This document shows, in pieces, positions 43,599 through 51,947 of a stretch of DNA of 64,000 nucleotides (the first letter of the stretch is position 1; every line of letters starts with the position of its first letter). Position numbers and translations under genes: made by a program. Origin of the DNA: CAVQCX01 sp963775335 (lineage in GTDB: Bacteria; Pseudomonadota; Gammaproteobacteria; Chromatiales; Chromatiaceae); assembly GCA_963775335.1 (NCBI GenBank), contig CAVZIJ010000003.1, forward strand, positions 620,001-684,000. Reading direction: 5' to 3'. The notes under the pieces are model-generated. The model was not told the DNA's origin. It saw nothing but the letters and a program-made list of their open reading frames with translations, and did no database searches.

Positions 43599-44588
43599 TC
43601 AATCCCCGCCCTGCCTCTGTCCCGCGGCCCGCTTCAAGGCCTCGTTGAGCAGTCGGTGGTCTTTGGCCAGGATCCGCCTGAGGGTCAGCATCTCCCGCTC
43701 GAGGGATGCAAGCCGGTCGTCTAAATCGACGGTCCCTGGTGAGGGCGAAATGGGGCCGTCCCCGGAGGTTTCCGGCCAGAGCTCCTCCCTCAACTCGTCG
43801 ATCACCGCACCGACGGCCGCCGCGTCGAGCCCGTGAAGCCCTTCGAGATAGCCGAACAGAAGGACGCGGTCAAACAAGGTGTTGATCTTTCGCGGCGTTC
43901 CTCCAGAGAACTCGAAGACACGATCGAATGCCGTCTCATCGACGGCGGGATCTCCATTCCACCCGACTCGGGCGAGACGATGCGCGATATATTCCTCGGT
44001 CTCTTGCCGATCCAGGGGCCTCAGATGGTAGGCTGCAATGATCCTTTGCCGGAACTGCTCCATGTGGGGATGTCGCAGGGTACGCTTGAGCTCGTCTTGC
44101 CCGAGCAGGAAGCTCTGCAGCAGTGGCCGGCCACCGTGCTCGAAATTGGACAGCATGCGCAGCTCTTCCAAGGAGCGCACCGGCAGACCCTGGGCCTCGT
44201 CCACGACCAGAAGCACGCGTTTCCCTTCGGCTTGGCGCGCCTTGAAAAAGCTCTCTAAGCTGGCGAGCAACGCGCCTTTGGTCTGCCCTGCGTGGGCCAG
44301 CCCAAACGACGCCGCGACCGTGCGCACCATGTCCTCCGCCTCGAGCTGGGTCGTCACCAGCTGGGCCGCCACGAAACGTGCTTGATCCAGCTCTCCGAAC
44401 AGGTTGCGCACCAGCATGGTCTTGCCGGTCCCGATGCCCCCTGTGACGACGATGAATCCCTCGCCCTGCGTAAGACCGTAGCGCAAATAGGCCATAGCCC
44501 GATGGTGGGCCTTGCTGTCGAAGAAGAAACGGTGGTCGGCGGTCAGCTGAAACGGCTTGGCGCTGAGACCGTAGAAATCGCTGTACAT
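43599..44588 (-). CDS. XrtA/PEP-CTERM system ATPase (TIGR03015 type, ExeA-like)
   Basis: The 329-residue AAA-type ATPase resembles ExeA/GspA of secretion systems but lacks the peptidoglycan-binding domain. MYSDFYGLSAKPFQLTADHR at the start and the Walker A loop GGIGTGKT (50-57) and Walker B LLVVDEAQG are clear, and the arginine-rich sensor region follows. The last 50 residues form a predicted coiled coil (DDRLASLEREMLTLRRILAK). It may energise polymer export or assembly. Its stop is 1 base before wecB and its start 2 bases after the outer-membrane gene stop. Confidence 0.94.
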   Translation of the reverse strand: MYSDFYGLSAKPFQLTADHRFFFDSKAHHRAMAYLRYGLTQGEGFIVVTGGIGTGKTMLVRNLFGELDQARFVAAQLVTTQLEAEDMVRTVAASFGLAHAGQTKGALLASLESFFKARQAEGKRVLLVVDEAQGLPVRSLEELRMLSNFEHGGRPLLQSFLLGQDELKRTLRHPHMEQFRQRIIAAYHLRPLDRQETEEYIAHRLARVGWNGDPAVDETAFDRVFEFSGGTPRKINTLFDRVLLFGYLEGLHGLDAAAVGAVIDELREELWPETSGDGPISPSPGTVDLDDRLASLEREMLTLRRILAKDHRLLNEALKRAAGQRQGGD

Positions 44589-44590
44589 GG

Positions 44591-46465
44591 TTACCAGCTC
44601 GCGGACAGAGTCAGAGAGATTCGGTTTTCTCGATAGCTGTCCGTCGAAGTACCACCGGCGTTCCTGGTCGCGTGCTGCACACGCACTGCCGCCGTGGTGT
44701 GGGTGCTGAGCCTCCGAGACAACGCTGCGGCGACGGCGATTTGACTCGCGCGAGCAGTACCCTGGTCAGTCTGCTGCCAGCTGGTGCTGAGCTGACCGGA
44801 CACGTGTGGCCCAAGCTGTCGAGAGATGCTTAGGCTAGCGGCGTCGACGGTCTCTGTCGGCGCGGTTCCAGCTAGCAATGCAGAAACCCCAGAGCTGAGC
44901 AGCCCGGCGGAGCGCAAAAGGCCGGCCCCTGTGGACGGTGCGGCCCCGCCATTGGCGATCCGATTCGAGATCCGGGTGGCCAGCTGCCCCGACAGGCTGT
45001 TGAGCACCGCGCCATTGCCGACCAAAGGCTGCCCCGACGCCGCGGATATCCGCTCGGTATGTATCAGGCTGAGTCCGATCGCCGTCCTGCCCGTATTCAG
45101 CCCGTATCTGAGGGAAAGCCGCTTTTCCAGGAAGTTCCCCGAATTAAGACTCGGCGAGCTTCCCGAGAACAGCTGCAGGGCCTGCTCGACCGCTTGGGCG
45201 GATTGAGTCGGGAGGCCCGGGACGAGGATGCCCAGAATCTGGTCCGCGATCGCGGAGGAACTGGTCGGCAGATTCGGAAATGCCTGGCCGAGCAGCGCCC
45301 CCGAGCCGAGTGTCGGTAAAGTGGGCAGGGTCGGCAGAGTCGGCAGAGTCGGTACACTGGGCAGGCCAGGAAACAGTTGGCCGAGCAGTGCCCCCGACCC
45401 TGGCGTCCCCGTGGGGAGGCCCGGCACCAGGAGTCCGGCTATCTCCTGGGGAGTCGCCAGCGTCGTGCCGAGGATGCTGTTCCGTGCGCTGTTCAGCGCT
45501 TCGTCATAACCCAGACCGAAAACCGAGTGTCGGCTGCGGTGACTGATCGCGGTACTCCAGGTGTCTCCGAACGGCTGTTGTGCGTAGCTCAACGACCCGT
45601 TGGTCCGCTCGTTCGGCGTCCAAGTGACCGATGTTCCCCAGGCGATGCCTTTGCCCGAGCCATAGCCGCTTCCCAGGGCGTTGTTCTCCCAGCCGCCCCG
45701 AACATCGGCCCGCCATTCACGGTTGAACAAATATCCGACCTGCGCCAGATAGCCCTGGGTCACATCGTTGCTGGTGGCCTGATTGACGGCGCTCTGGTTG
45801 CCAACCTTCTGCCAGTTCAGCGACAGGTTCCAGGGTACCCGGGCGAACTCTGGACCGCTGTTTAGCGCGTACGTCGCGCCCAGCCCGGTGCTATCTCTGG
45901 CGCTGGAACTGTTGTAAGTGAGGAGATTCGAGGTGAGCGATAAAGTGGAAGTAGCGAAGTTGCCGTGATGAAGACGCAAATAGGGGTTGATCTCACCCGC
46001 CCAGCTCTGGGTCGTGTTGCCCGTGAGGTTGAGCGCGTCGCCGCTGGCTCTGGAGATATCGATGGTTTGAGTACCGCCCCCGAGGCGGGCGTTCAGGTAA
46101 AGTGTGTCCTCGACCAGCTGGAATAGGCCATTGGCATTGAGGTTGTGACGGACGCCGTCGGCTGAGCTGTTCTTTAGATAGGCCAGGCCGCTCGGCGAGT
46201 AGCTGAGAGACACGGTGGCCCGCCGGCCCGCGCCCTCCAGGCTCAGGGTGGGACTCACCTGGGTGACCAGATCACTTTGCGGGGCGCTCGCCGACAGCGC
46301 GATATTGTCCGAATATTCGGCGCTGACGCCGATCCCTCTGGTGAAGGTCCAGTCCCCCGCCCATGCCGCTACCGGCCCGAGGAGCAGTGCGCAGACCGCA
46401 GCGTGAGGAAGCCCCAACAAGCGCCTCTGACCGCTGTGGCCGCCGTGCCGGAGCCTACTCGCCAT
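44591..46465 (-). CDS. TIGR03016-type outer-membrane beta-barrel protein with proline-rich repeats
   Basis: The 624-residue protein has a signal peptide (about 1-36, cleavage after AWAG) and a long series of alternating amphipathic strands such as GIGVSAEYSDNIALS, ending in an aromatic-tipped strand (SLTLSASW), the usual outer-membrane barrel terminus. It belongs to the PEP-CTERM-associated family that may form the export channel with the lipoprotein. In the middle (about 340-435) the barrel is interrupted by a low-complexity insert: two copies of GSGALLGQ-x-FP-x-LP, two copies of LVPGLPT and several P-T-L units in tandem (DNA 45320-45360). The C-terminal half after the insert resumes the strand pattern. 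It lies between the kinase and the ATPase. Confidence 0.88.
   Translation of the reverse strand: MASRLRHGGHSGQRRLLGLPHAAVCALLLGPVAAWAGDWTFTRGIGVSAEYSDNIALSASAPQSDLVTQVSPTLSLEGAGRRATVSLSYSPSGLAYLKNSSADGVRHNLNANGLFQLVEDTLYLNARLGGGTQTIDISRASGDALNLTGNTTQSWAGEINPYLRLHHGNFATSTLSLTSNLLTYNSSSARDSTGLGATYALNSGPEFARVPWNLSLNWQKVGNQSAVNQATSNDVTQGYLAQVGYLFNREWRADVRGGWENNALGSGYGSGKGIAWGTSVTWTPNERTNGSLSYAQQPFGDTWSTAISHRSRHSVFGLGYDEALNSARNSILGTTLATPQEIAGLLVPGLPTGTPGSGALLGQLFPGLPSVPTLPTLPTLPTLPTLGSGALLGQAFPNLPTSSSAIADQILGILVPGLPTQSAQAVEQALQLFSGSSPSLNSGNFLEKRLSLRYGLNTGRTAIGLSLIHTERISAASGQPLVGNGAVLNSLSGQLATRISNRIANGGAAPSTGAGLLRSAGLLSSGVSALLAGTAPTETVDAASLSISRQLGPHVSGQLSTSWQQTDQGTARASQIAVAAALSRRLSTHTTAAVRVQHATRNAGGTSTDSYRENRISLTLSASW
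45320..45360. repeat. Tandem 9-base repeat inside the outer-membrane gene
   Basis: Four to five units related to GTCGGCAGA lie head to tail and encode P-T-L units on the minus strand. Because the unit is a multiple of three, copy-number change would lengthen or shorten the protein without a frameshift. Confidence 0.75.
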
Positions 46466-47450
46466 ACTGTCCGTAGTAACGGCCGTAATAGTAGGAATAA
46501 CCGCCGTAGTAGCTGCGCAGCCCGAATTTGGGGCGGGTCTTGTTCAGCACGAGAGCGACGTTCTCGGTCGAATCCAGCTGGCCAATCGCCTCCTTGACCA
46601 GAGATCTGGCAGTGCGCTCGGCCTCGACCACCAGCACGACCTGACCCATCTGGCGGGCCAGCACTCTGGCCTCGGTGGTGGGCAGCATCGGTGGCGAATC
46701 GAACAGCACCAAACGATCCGGATAGCGTTGGGCCAGCTCGAGCAAGAACTGCTTCATCCCGTTGCTCGCCAGTAGCTCAGTCGCATGACGATGCCGCCCA
46801 CCCGCGGGAATGACCGACAGCTTGGGCATGTCGGTGGCGATCAGGACGTCGGACACCGTACAACCGGGACGGCTGAGCACGTCGAGCAGCCCAGGCCGAT
46901 CCTCGAGCTGCATCAGTCTGGACAGCCCCGGTTTGGCTACGTCGGCGTCGATCAGCAGGATCCAGCGATCGAACTCCTGGGCGATCGAGATCGCCATGTT
47001 GAGGGAGACGAACGTCTTGCCCTCGCTCGCGACGGCGCTGGTCACCATCACGAGATTTCCCGGCTTTTCGGAGGCGGCGGACTGCTCAAAGGCGCTGATC
47101 AGGATAGGGCGCTTGATGACCCGGAAGGTGTCGGCCATACGACCGCGATCCCCCTCCGGCGAAATAAACCCGTCAAGGTGCAGGTCGGCCAGAGAAATCG
47201 TGCGCTCGGGCTTGCGGTGGGTGAAGTCGGTCGCTCCGCCCGTGTCTGCCCGCTCGATCGAGCCATCCCCGCTATCCCAGCGGTCGGCTGGGGCTGCCGC
47301 CGGCGGCATCTCGGGCCCCACAGCGGACTCCGCCGACATGGGCCCGCCAGGCGGCGCGACGCCCGGCCCGGGGGATTCGGGCGACGGTTGTACCGGCCGG
47401 TCGGCCTCCGGCCGTGCCGCCTTTTCCAGGGCCTTCTCGATGATGCTCAC
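46455..47450 (-). CDS. XrtA-associated tyrosine autokinase (TIGR03018 type, BY-kinase)
   Basis: The 331-residue cytoplasmic BY-kinase is the partner of the chain-length determinant and controls polymer length by cycles of autophosphorylation. The Walker A-like site is ASEGKTFVSLN (141-151), Walker A' is LLIDADVAKPGL (166-177) and Walker B is VLFDSPPML. The C-terminal cluster is striking: nine Tyr in the last 18 residues. The N-terminal 80 residues are rich in Pro, Glu and Ala and probably disordered, apart from the SIIEKALEKA helix. The stop overlaps the outer-membrane gene start by 11 bases. Confidence 0.95.
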   Translation of the reverse strand: MSIIEKALEKAARPEADRPVQPSPESPGPGVAPPGGPMSAESAVGPEMPPAAAPADRWDSGDGSIERADTGGATDFTHRKPERTISLADLHLDGFISPEGDRGRMADTFRVIKRPILISAFEQSAASEKPGNLVMVTSAVASEGKTFVSLNMAISIAQEFDRWILLIDADVAKPGLSRLMQLEDRPGLLDVLSRPGCTVSDVLIATDMPKLSVIPAGGRHRHATELLASNGMKQFLLELAQRYPDRLVLFDSPPMLPTTEARVLARQMGQVVLVVEAERTARSLVKEAIGQLDSTENVALVLNKTRPKFGLRSYYGGYSYYYGRYYGQYGE

Positions 47451-47468
47451 TATGTAGTCGCTCCCGCG

Positions 47469-49022
47469 TCAGATGATCCCGGCTTGGAGCGCGTAATTCG
47501 CCATGAGACTACCGTAGGCGGCAAACAATAGCAGCAGGATGGACGCATAGGCGATGTGCCCGAACCGCTGTTTGCGCACCTGCCGCTCGGTCCAGACCAT
47601 GTCGATGCTGCCCAGCACCAGGATCTCGGCTCCTTCAGCCAGCGTGCGTCGGTCGTAGAACACCGGAATCAGCTGCGAGAGCCCTAGAGTGAGCCCCAGA
47701 CCGAGCGCAATCGCTACGCCAAATGCGATACTCGCGAACAGCAGACGATTCGGGCCGCTCGGAAGAACCGGCACCCGGGGAGGGTCGATGACCCGGAAGG
47801 TCACGACATCCCCGGTCGTATCGACCTTTTCCGAAAGCTTCAGCGATTCATTGCGTTGTACCAGCTGGTTGTAGTTTCCCTTGAGCATCCCATAGTCGCG
47901 GTTGAGGCGGGCATACTCCGCCTCCACCTCCAGGGTACGATCCAGGTATTTCTGCATCTCGGCGACCTGCTTCTTCTGATTCTCGGCCAATACCCTCTTG
48001 GCGGCGATATCCGCCTCGGCATCACCGAGCCTCAGCTTGAGCTCCTGATAGACAGGGTTCTTGTTCGGATCCGTGTCAGTCAGGTAGCTCAGCAGCGGGT
48101 TCTTGCTCCCCGGTTGGTATTGCGCCCGCTCGGCGGTCAGCTGGTCGATGCTCCGCTGCAGGGCGATCACATCCGGATGCTTTTCCGTGTACTTCGTCAG
48201 AAGCTCGTCGCGCTTCTGCTCCAGCTCTCCGATGCGTCTATCAAACGGCGTAGTCGGGGCCTCTCCCCCGGGGCCCACGAGCCCGAAACTGGGGGACTCG
48301 CCCTCGACCTGGCGTTTGAGCTCGTCGCGCCGGTTCTCGGCCACACGCACGGCCAGCTCGGCCTGCTCCAGTGCTTGCTTGGCCGCGTGGAGCCGCTCCG
48401 AGTAACCACCGGCCCCACCCATGACCGCAATATTCTTCTGTTTAAAATCCTTTACCCGCTCTTCGGCTGCGCTCAGTCGCTGCTCGTAATCTCGGATCTG
48501 GTCCTCGAGAAAGCGGCCCGCAGAATCCGCTTCCTTGCGCTTGTCTCCCAGGTTGCCTTCCACGAATAGGGTCAATAGCGACTGAGCCACCAGCTTGGCC
48601 CGGTCAGGGGAGCTGTCCGTATAGCTGATGGTATACAGGTTGGTGCGCCCGGCCGCGCCGATCGCCAAGCGCTTGGACAGCCCGTCGATCAGCGCGTCCA
48701 GCTGCTCGGGCGTCTTGGCCTCCAGGTCGAGATCCGTCATCCGAGCCAGCTTCTCGAGCGTCGGTCGGCTCATCAGGGTGCGAGTCATGAGGTCTATGCG
48801 CTGCTGGTCATTCGTCTGCACGGCCAATCCATGGAGCAAAGGCTTCAGCAGGGTCTCGGTATCCACGTAGACGCGCGCAGACGAGCTGTATACGTCGGGC
48901 TGCAGGGCCACCCAGCTCCAGCCGACCAAGGCCACCAGCCACGCCAGGGAGGCTCCGTACCACCGATAACGCCAGGCCCCGTAGAGGATGGCGATGATCT
49001 TCTCGATCAGCTCCTGCAGCAC
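47469..49022 (-). CDS. XrtA system chain-length determinant (Wzz/PCP family, TIGR03007 type)
   Basis: This polysaccharide co-polymerase of 517 residues sits in the inner membrane with a large periplasmic domain. Membrane segments are near 22-40 (YGASLAWLVALVGWSWVAL), 425-445 and 487-508. Between them lie the Wzz domain (YSSSARVYVDTETLLKPLL) and a long coiled coil (about 165-385: EDQIRDYEQRLSAAEERVKD and following). The GNVR-type segment near 375 (YARLNRDYGMLKGNYNQLV) is typical. It has no C-terminal kinase domain; the kinase is the next gene, 18 bases downstream. Confidence 0.95.
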   Translation of the reverse strand: MLQELIEKIIAILYGAWRYRWYGASLAWLVALVGWSWVALQPDVYSSSARVYVDTETLLKPLLHGLAVQTNDQQRIDLMTRTLMSRPTLEKLARMTDLDLEAKTPEQLDALIDGLSKRLAIGAAGRTNLYTISYTDSSPDRAKLVAQSLLTLFVEGNLGDKRKEADSAGRFLEDQIRDYEQRLSAAEERVKDFKQKNIAVMGGAGGYSERLHAAKQALEQAELAVRVAENRRDELKRQVEGESPSFGLVGPGGEAPTTPFDRRIGELEQKRDELLTKYTEKHPDVIALQRSIDQLTAERAQYQPGSKNPLLSYLTDTDPNKNPVYQELKLRLGDAEADIAAKRVLAENQKKQVAEMQKYLDRTLEVEAEYARLNRDYGMLKGNYNQLVQRNESLKLSEKVDTTGDVVTFRVIDPPRVPVLPSGPNRLLFASIAFGVAIALGLGLTLGLSQLIPVFYDRRTLAEGAEILVLGSIDMVWTERQVRKQRFGHIAYASILLLLFAAYGSLMANYALQAGII

Positions 49023-49037
49023 GGGAGTACGCTCGCC

Positions 49038-49670
49038 TCAGAACCAAGCCTCGGGGATGATCAGGATGTCCCCGGGCTTCATGTCGACATTCGCGGTGAT
49101 GTCACCGTCCTTCACCAGATCTTTGATCCGCACGCGATACTGCATCTGCTTACCGTCGACCTTGCGCACGATCGTAGCGTCGTTTCCGTCCGCGAACTGG
49201 GTGAGACCGCCGACTTGTATCATCACATCCAGCAAGGTCATGCTGTCACGATAGAGCAGCGCCTTCGGTGTCGACGCCTCGCCGATGACCCGAATCTGGT
49301 CTTTGTAGTCGCCGACGAATCCGTTGACCATCACGGTGACCAGGGGATCCCGGAGATAGACCGAAAGGACCTGCTCCAGATCTCGGGCAAGCTCGACCGG
49401 CGTCTTGCCGGCAGCCGGAACCTCTTCCATCAAAGGGGCCGATAGATAGCCATCCGGGCGCACCGGCACGCTGGTGGAAACCTCGGGGTTGCGCCAAACG
49501 AAGACGTTGACGCTATCCCCGGGAGCGATGCGATAACGGGTTGCATAACGCTTGTCCCCGGTGGCCGACGGCAGCTGCGGAAGCTTGGACCAGCAGCCGT
49601 CGAGTCCCAGCACACCCACGAGCACTACGGCCAGTCCGAGGGCCCGCGCGATCAATCTCAATGTGCTCAC
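49038..49670 (-). CDS. XrtA/PEP-CTERM system exopolysaccharide export lipoprotein (Wza-like)
   Basis: The 210-residue protein is a Wza/PrsD-type outer-membrane export component of the XrtA subgroup (TIGR03027 type). A lipoprotein signal with lipobox LDGC (about 24-27) is followed by the poly_export domain (YRIAPGDSVNVFVWRNPEVSTSVPVRPDGYLSAPLMEEV) and one SLBB-like domain (VIGEASTPKALLYRDSMTLLDVMIQVGG). It starts with GTG 49670 behind GGAGGGGG. It is the first gene of the 17.5 kb minus-strand operon and its upstream region 49671-50003 must carry the promoter. Confidence 0.95.
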   Translation of the reverse strand: MSTLRLIARALGLAVVLVGVLGLDGCWSKLPQLPSATGDKRYATRYRIAPGDSVNVFVWRNPEVSTSVPVRPDGYLSAPLMEEVPAAGKTPVELARDLEQVLSVYLRDPLVTVMVNGFVGDYKDQIRVIGEASTPKALLYRDSMTLLDVMIQVGGLTQFADGNDATIVRKVDGKQMQYRVRIKDLVKDGDITANVDMKPGDILIIPEAWF

Positions 49671-50003
49671 GATCCCCCTCCTTTCGGATACCCAATTCTA
49701 TAATTTGATTCTAAAACAGCCCGCTGCTGCCGAGGCCTCCGAGTCGATCGAGCAAACGGTCGGGGCACCGAGGCAGTTTTTCCGGCAACGCTGCTTGAGC
49801 GATGTCGAACCGCTGATGGCGGGTGTGTGTTTCGGACCAACCGACCAGCATCGAGGGAGGTGGGATGATACCAAACTCCCTGGGGATGTCCCATAGCATT
49901 CCGGCGAGGCCAACGCCGGCGCAGGGCCGATTCGGGCCCGGATGCAAGACAACCCCCTCTCGCCCCGCTATGATCCCAGACTCCTTGGCTGGCCGTAACC
50001 CTC
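49671..50003. promoter_or_regulatory. Divergent regulatory region between the polysaccharide operon and cysZ
   Basis: This 333-base gap separates the start of the polysaccharide operon (minus) from cysZ (plus). An AT-rich patch close to the operon start reads TTATAGAAT on the minus strand (about 49698-49706), a reasonable -10 for the operon; no clear -35 is seen. I looked for a -24/-12 sigma-54 element on both strands, because PrsR-regulated XrtA genes use one, and found no convincing match. A CCGGCG/CGCCGG inverted repeat lies at about 49902-49920. Confidence 0.45.
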
Positions 50004-50762
50004 ATGAGCAGACCATCCGGCTTTTTCGACGGAGCCGCCTACGCTAGCCGGGGGCTCGGCCTGATCTTCCGCCCCGGCCTGCGTCGGTTTGTTTGGGCGC
50101 CCCTCGGGGTCAATGTCCTGGTTTTCTCGATGCTGATCTGGCTCGGCCTGTCCGAATTCGGCGGCCTGCTCGATCGCCTGCTTCCGCACACCGGCTGGCT
50201 CGCGTACCTGCGCTGGGCGATCTGGCCGCTGTTCACCCTGACCCTGGCCCTCGCCGTCTTCTATTCGTTTACCCTCGTGGCCAATCTGATCGCCGCGCCA
50301 TTCAACAGCATACTCGCCGAGCGGGTTGAGTACCTGCTCACAGGTCGCGCACCGCCCGGCGGCTTCGAGCCGTTCTGGAGACAGATCCTGCCGACCCTGC
50401 GCTCGGAGCTGCGTAAGGCGTCCTATATGCTCGTGCGCGCCCTGCCCCTGCTCCTGCTGTTCGTCGTCCCCGGTCTGAACCTGCTCGCACCGTTTCTCTG
50501 GGCGTTGCTCGGCGCCTGGTTTCTTGCCATCGAGTACGGAGATTACCCGATGGGCAACCACGGGTTGAGCTTCATGGAGCAGCATCGGCGCCTCAAGGCC
50601 GCGCGGCCGGCCGCCCTGGGCTTCGGCCTGGGAGTCAGCCTGTTGATGCTGGTGCCTGGCTTGAGCTTCCTGGCAATGCCCGCCGCAGTCGCCGGGGCGA
50701 CCGCCTGGTGGTGTGACAGTCTGGGCCTCCCCGCCGCATCGGGGCCGTCCCCTGGTCGCTGA
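50004..50762 (+). CDS. cysZ: Sulfate transporter CysZ
   Basis: CysZ is an inner-membrane protein that mediates sulfate uptake for cysteine synthesis. The 252 residues belong to the EI24/CysZ family: FFDGAAYASRGLGLIFRPGLRRFVWAPL at the start, LVANLIAAPFNSILAERVE in the middle and AIEYGDYPMGNHGLSFMEQHRRLK. Four to six membrane segments are evident. It starts with ATG 50004, divergent from the polysaccharide operon, and its stop is 3 bases before the convergent aminotransferase stop. Confidence 0.93.
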   Translation: MSRPSGFFDGAAYASRGLGLIFRPGLRRFVWAPLGVNVLVFSMLIWLGLSEFGGLLDRLLPHTGWLAYLRWAIWPLFTLTLALAVFYSFTLVANLIAAPFNSILAERVEYLLTGRAPPGGFEPFWRQILPTLRSELRKASYMLVRALPLLLLFVVPGLNLLAPFLWALLGAWFLAIEYGDYPMGNHGLSFMEQHRRLKAARPAALGFGLGVSLLMLVPGLSFLAMPAAVAGATAWWCDSLGLPAASGPSPGR

Positions 50763-50765
50763 CCC

Positions 50766-51947
50766 TCATCCGCCCGCCGCCAAGAACCGCCGGATACGCC
50801 TTACTCCCTCCTCCAGCTGATCCATGGCCGTGGTGTAGGCGAAGCGCAGATGGCGGGCGGGAGCATTGTTCCCGAAATCCAGCCCCGGAGTGACCGCAAC
50901 CCCTGCGTCCTCCAGGAGTGCCCCGGCGAATTCGAAGCTGTCTCGCGCCAGCGCAGAGCAGTCGCCATAGAGATAGAACGCCCCGTCGGGAGCGCAGGGG
51001 AAGACGAATCCCAGCTCGCGCAGGGCCGGGAGCAGGAAATCCCGACGGGCGCGAAAGGCCTCCCGCCTCTCCTCCAGGATGCCGATCGTCTGCGGCGCGA
51101 ACGCGGCCAGGGCCGCGTGCTGGGACAGCGTGGGGGCGGCCAGAAACAGGTTCTGCGCCAGGCGCTCCAGCGGCTCCACGTATTGACGAGGCGCTACCAG
51201 CCAACCGAGCCGCCAGCCCGTCATGCCGAAATACTTGGAGAAGCTGTTCACCACGAAGACGTTGGGAGCCACCTCCAATACCGACGCGGGCCTTCCTTCG
51301 TACACTAACCCCTGATAGATCTCGTCGACGAGCAGCAGACCGCCCCGCCTCGCACAGACCCCCTCGATCGCCGCGAGTGCATCCAGCGACAGGCTGGTAC
51401 CTGTCGGATTCGAGGGTGTGGCGACTAGCGCCGCCCTGGTGTCAGTCCTCCAGGCGGCCTCGACCGTCTCGGCATCGAGTTGGTAGCCAGTCGCGGCACC
51501 GACCGGAACCTGTATGGGCACCCCTTCGGCCAACCTCACGAAATGTCGGTTGCAGGGGTACCCGGGGTCGGCCATGAGCACACTGTCGCCGGGACCGACG
51601 AGGGTCGCGACCAGCAGCTGCAGGGCGCCCGACGCCCCGGGCGTGACCAGCACGCGATCCGGGCCCAGGGAGACACCGAACAGATCCCCGTAATGTCCCG
51701 CAATGGCCTCGCGCAGGGCCGGCAAACCGGCCGCAGGGGTGTAGTGGGTCGCTCCTCCCTCGAGCGCTCGATGGGCGGCCTCGACGATCGACGCCGGCGT
51801 CGGGAAATCGGGCTCACCGATCTCCAGGTGGACGATCGACCGGCCGCGGCTCTCCAGCTCGCGGGCTCGCCCCAGGAGCTTCATCACGTGAAACGGCTGA
51901 ATCTGGGCCATCCTTGGCGCCAGGGCAGGTATCCCAGCCTCAGGCAT
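50766..51947 (-). CDS. PLP-dependent aminotransferase (class I/II)
   Basis: The 393-residue enzyme is a fold-type I aminotransferase of the aspartate/alanine aminotransferase-like group. Recognisable are IGEPDFPTP (43-51), HYTPAAGLPALREAIAGHYG, TPSNPTGTSL, the Tyr of DEIYQGLVYEG and the PLP Lys in NSFSKYFGMTGWRLGW. The Arg that binds the substrate alpha-carboxylate is in RHLRFAYTT near the C-terminus. The specific amino donor cannot be deduced. It overlaps the cbbY-like gene by 8 bases and is probably co-transcribed with it; an internal ATG at 51911 is the alternative start. Confidence 0.9.
   Translation of the reverse strand: MPEAGIPALAPRMAQIQPFHVMKLLGRARELESRGRSIVHLEIGEPDFPTPASIVEAAHRALEGGATHYTPAAGLPALREAIAGHYGDLFGVSLGPDRVLVTPGASGALQLLVATLVGPGDSVLMADPGYPCNRHFVRLAEGVPIQVPVGAATGYQLDAETVEAAWRTDTRAALVATPSNPTGTSLSLDALAAIEGVCARRGGLLLVDEIYQGLVYEGRPASVLEVAPNVFVVNSFSKYFGMTGWRLGWLVAPRQYVEPLERLAQNLFLAAPTLSQHAALAAFAPQTIGILEERREAFRARRDFLLPALRELGFVFPCAPDGAFYLYGDCSALARDSFEFAGALLEDAGVAVTPGLDFGNNAPARHLRFAYTTAMDQLEEGVRRIRRFLAAGG

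Noticed and set aside
45320..45470. Short repeats as a possible CRISPR array
   Set aside because: The units are 9 bases, contiguous, in frame and encode P-T-L; there are no spacers and no cas genes nearby.
49671..50003. Sigma-54 promoter before the polysaccharide operon
   Set aside because: Scanning both strands for GG and GC at the -24/-12 spacing gave only partial matches with wrong spacing.
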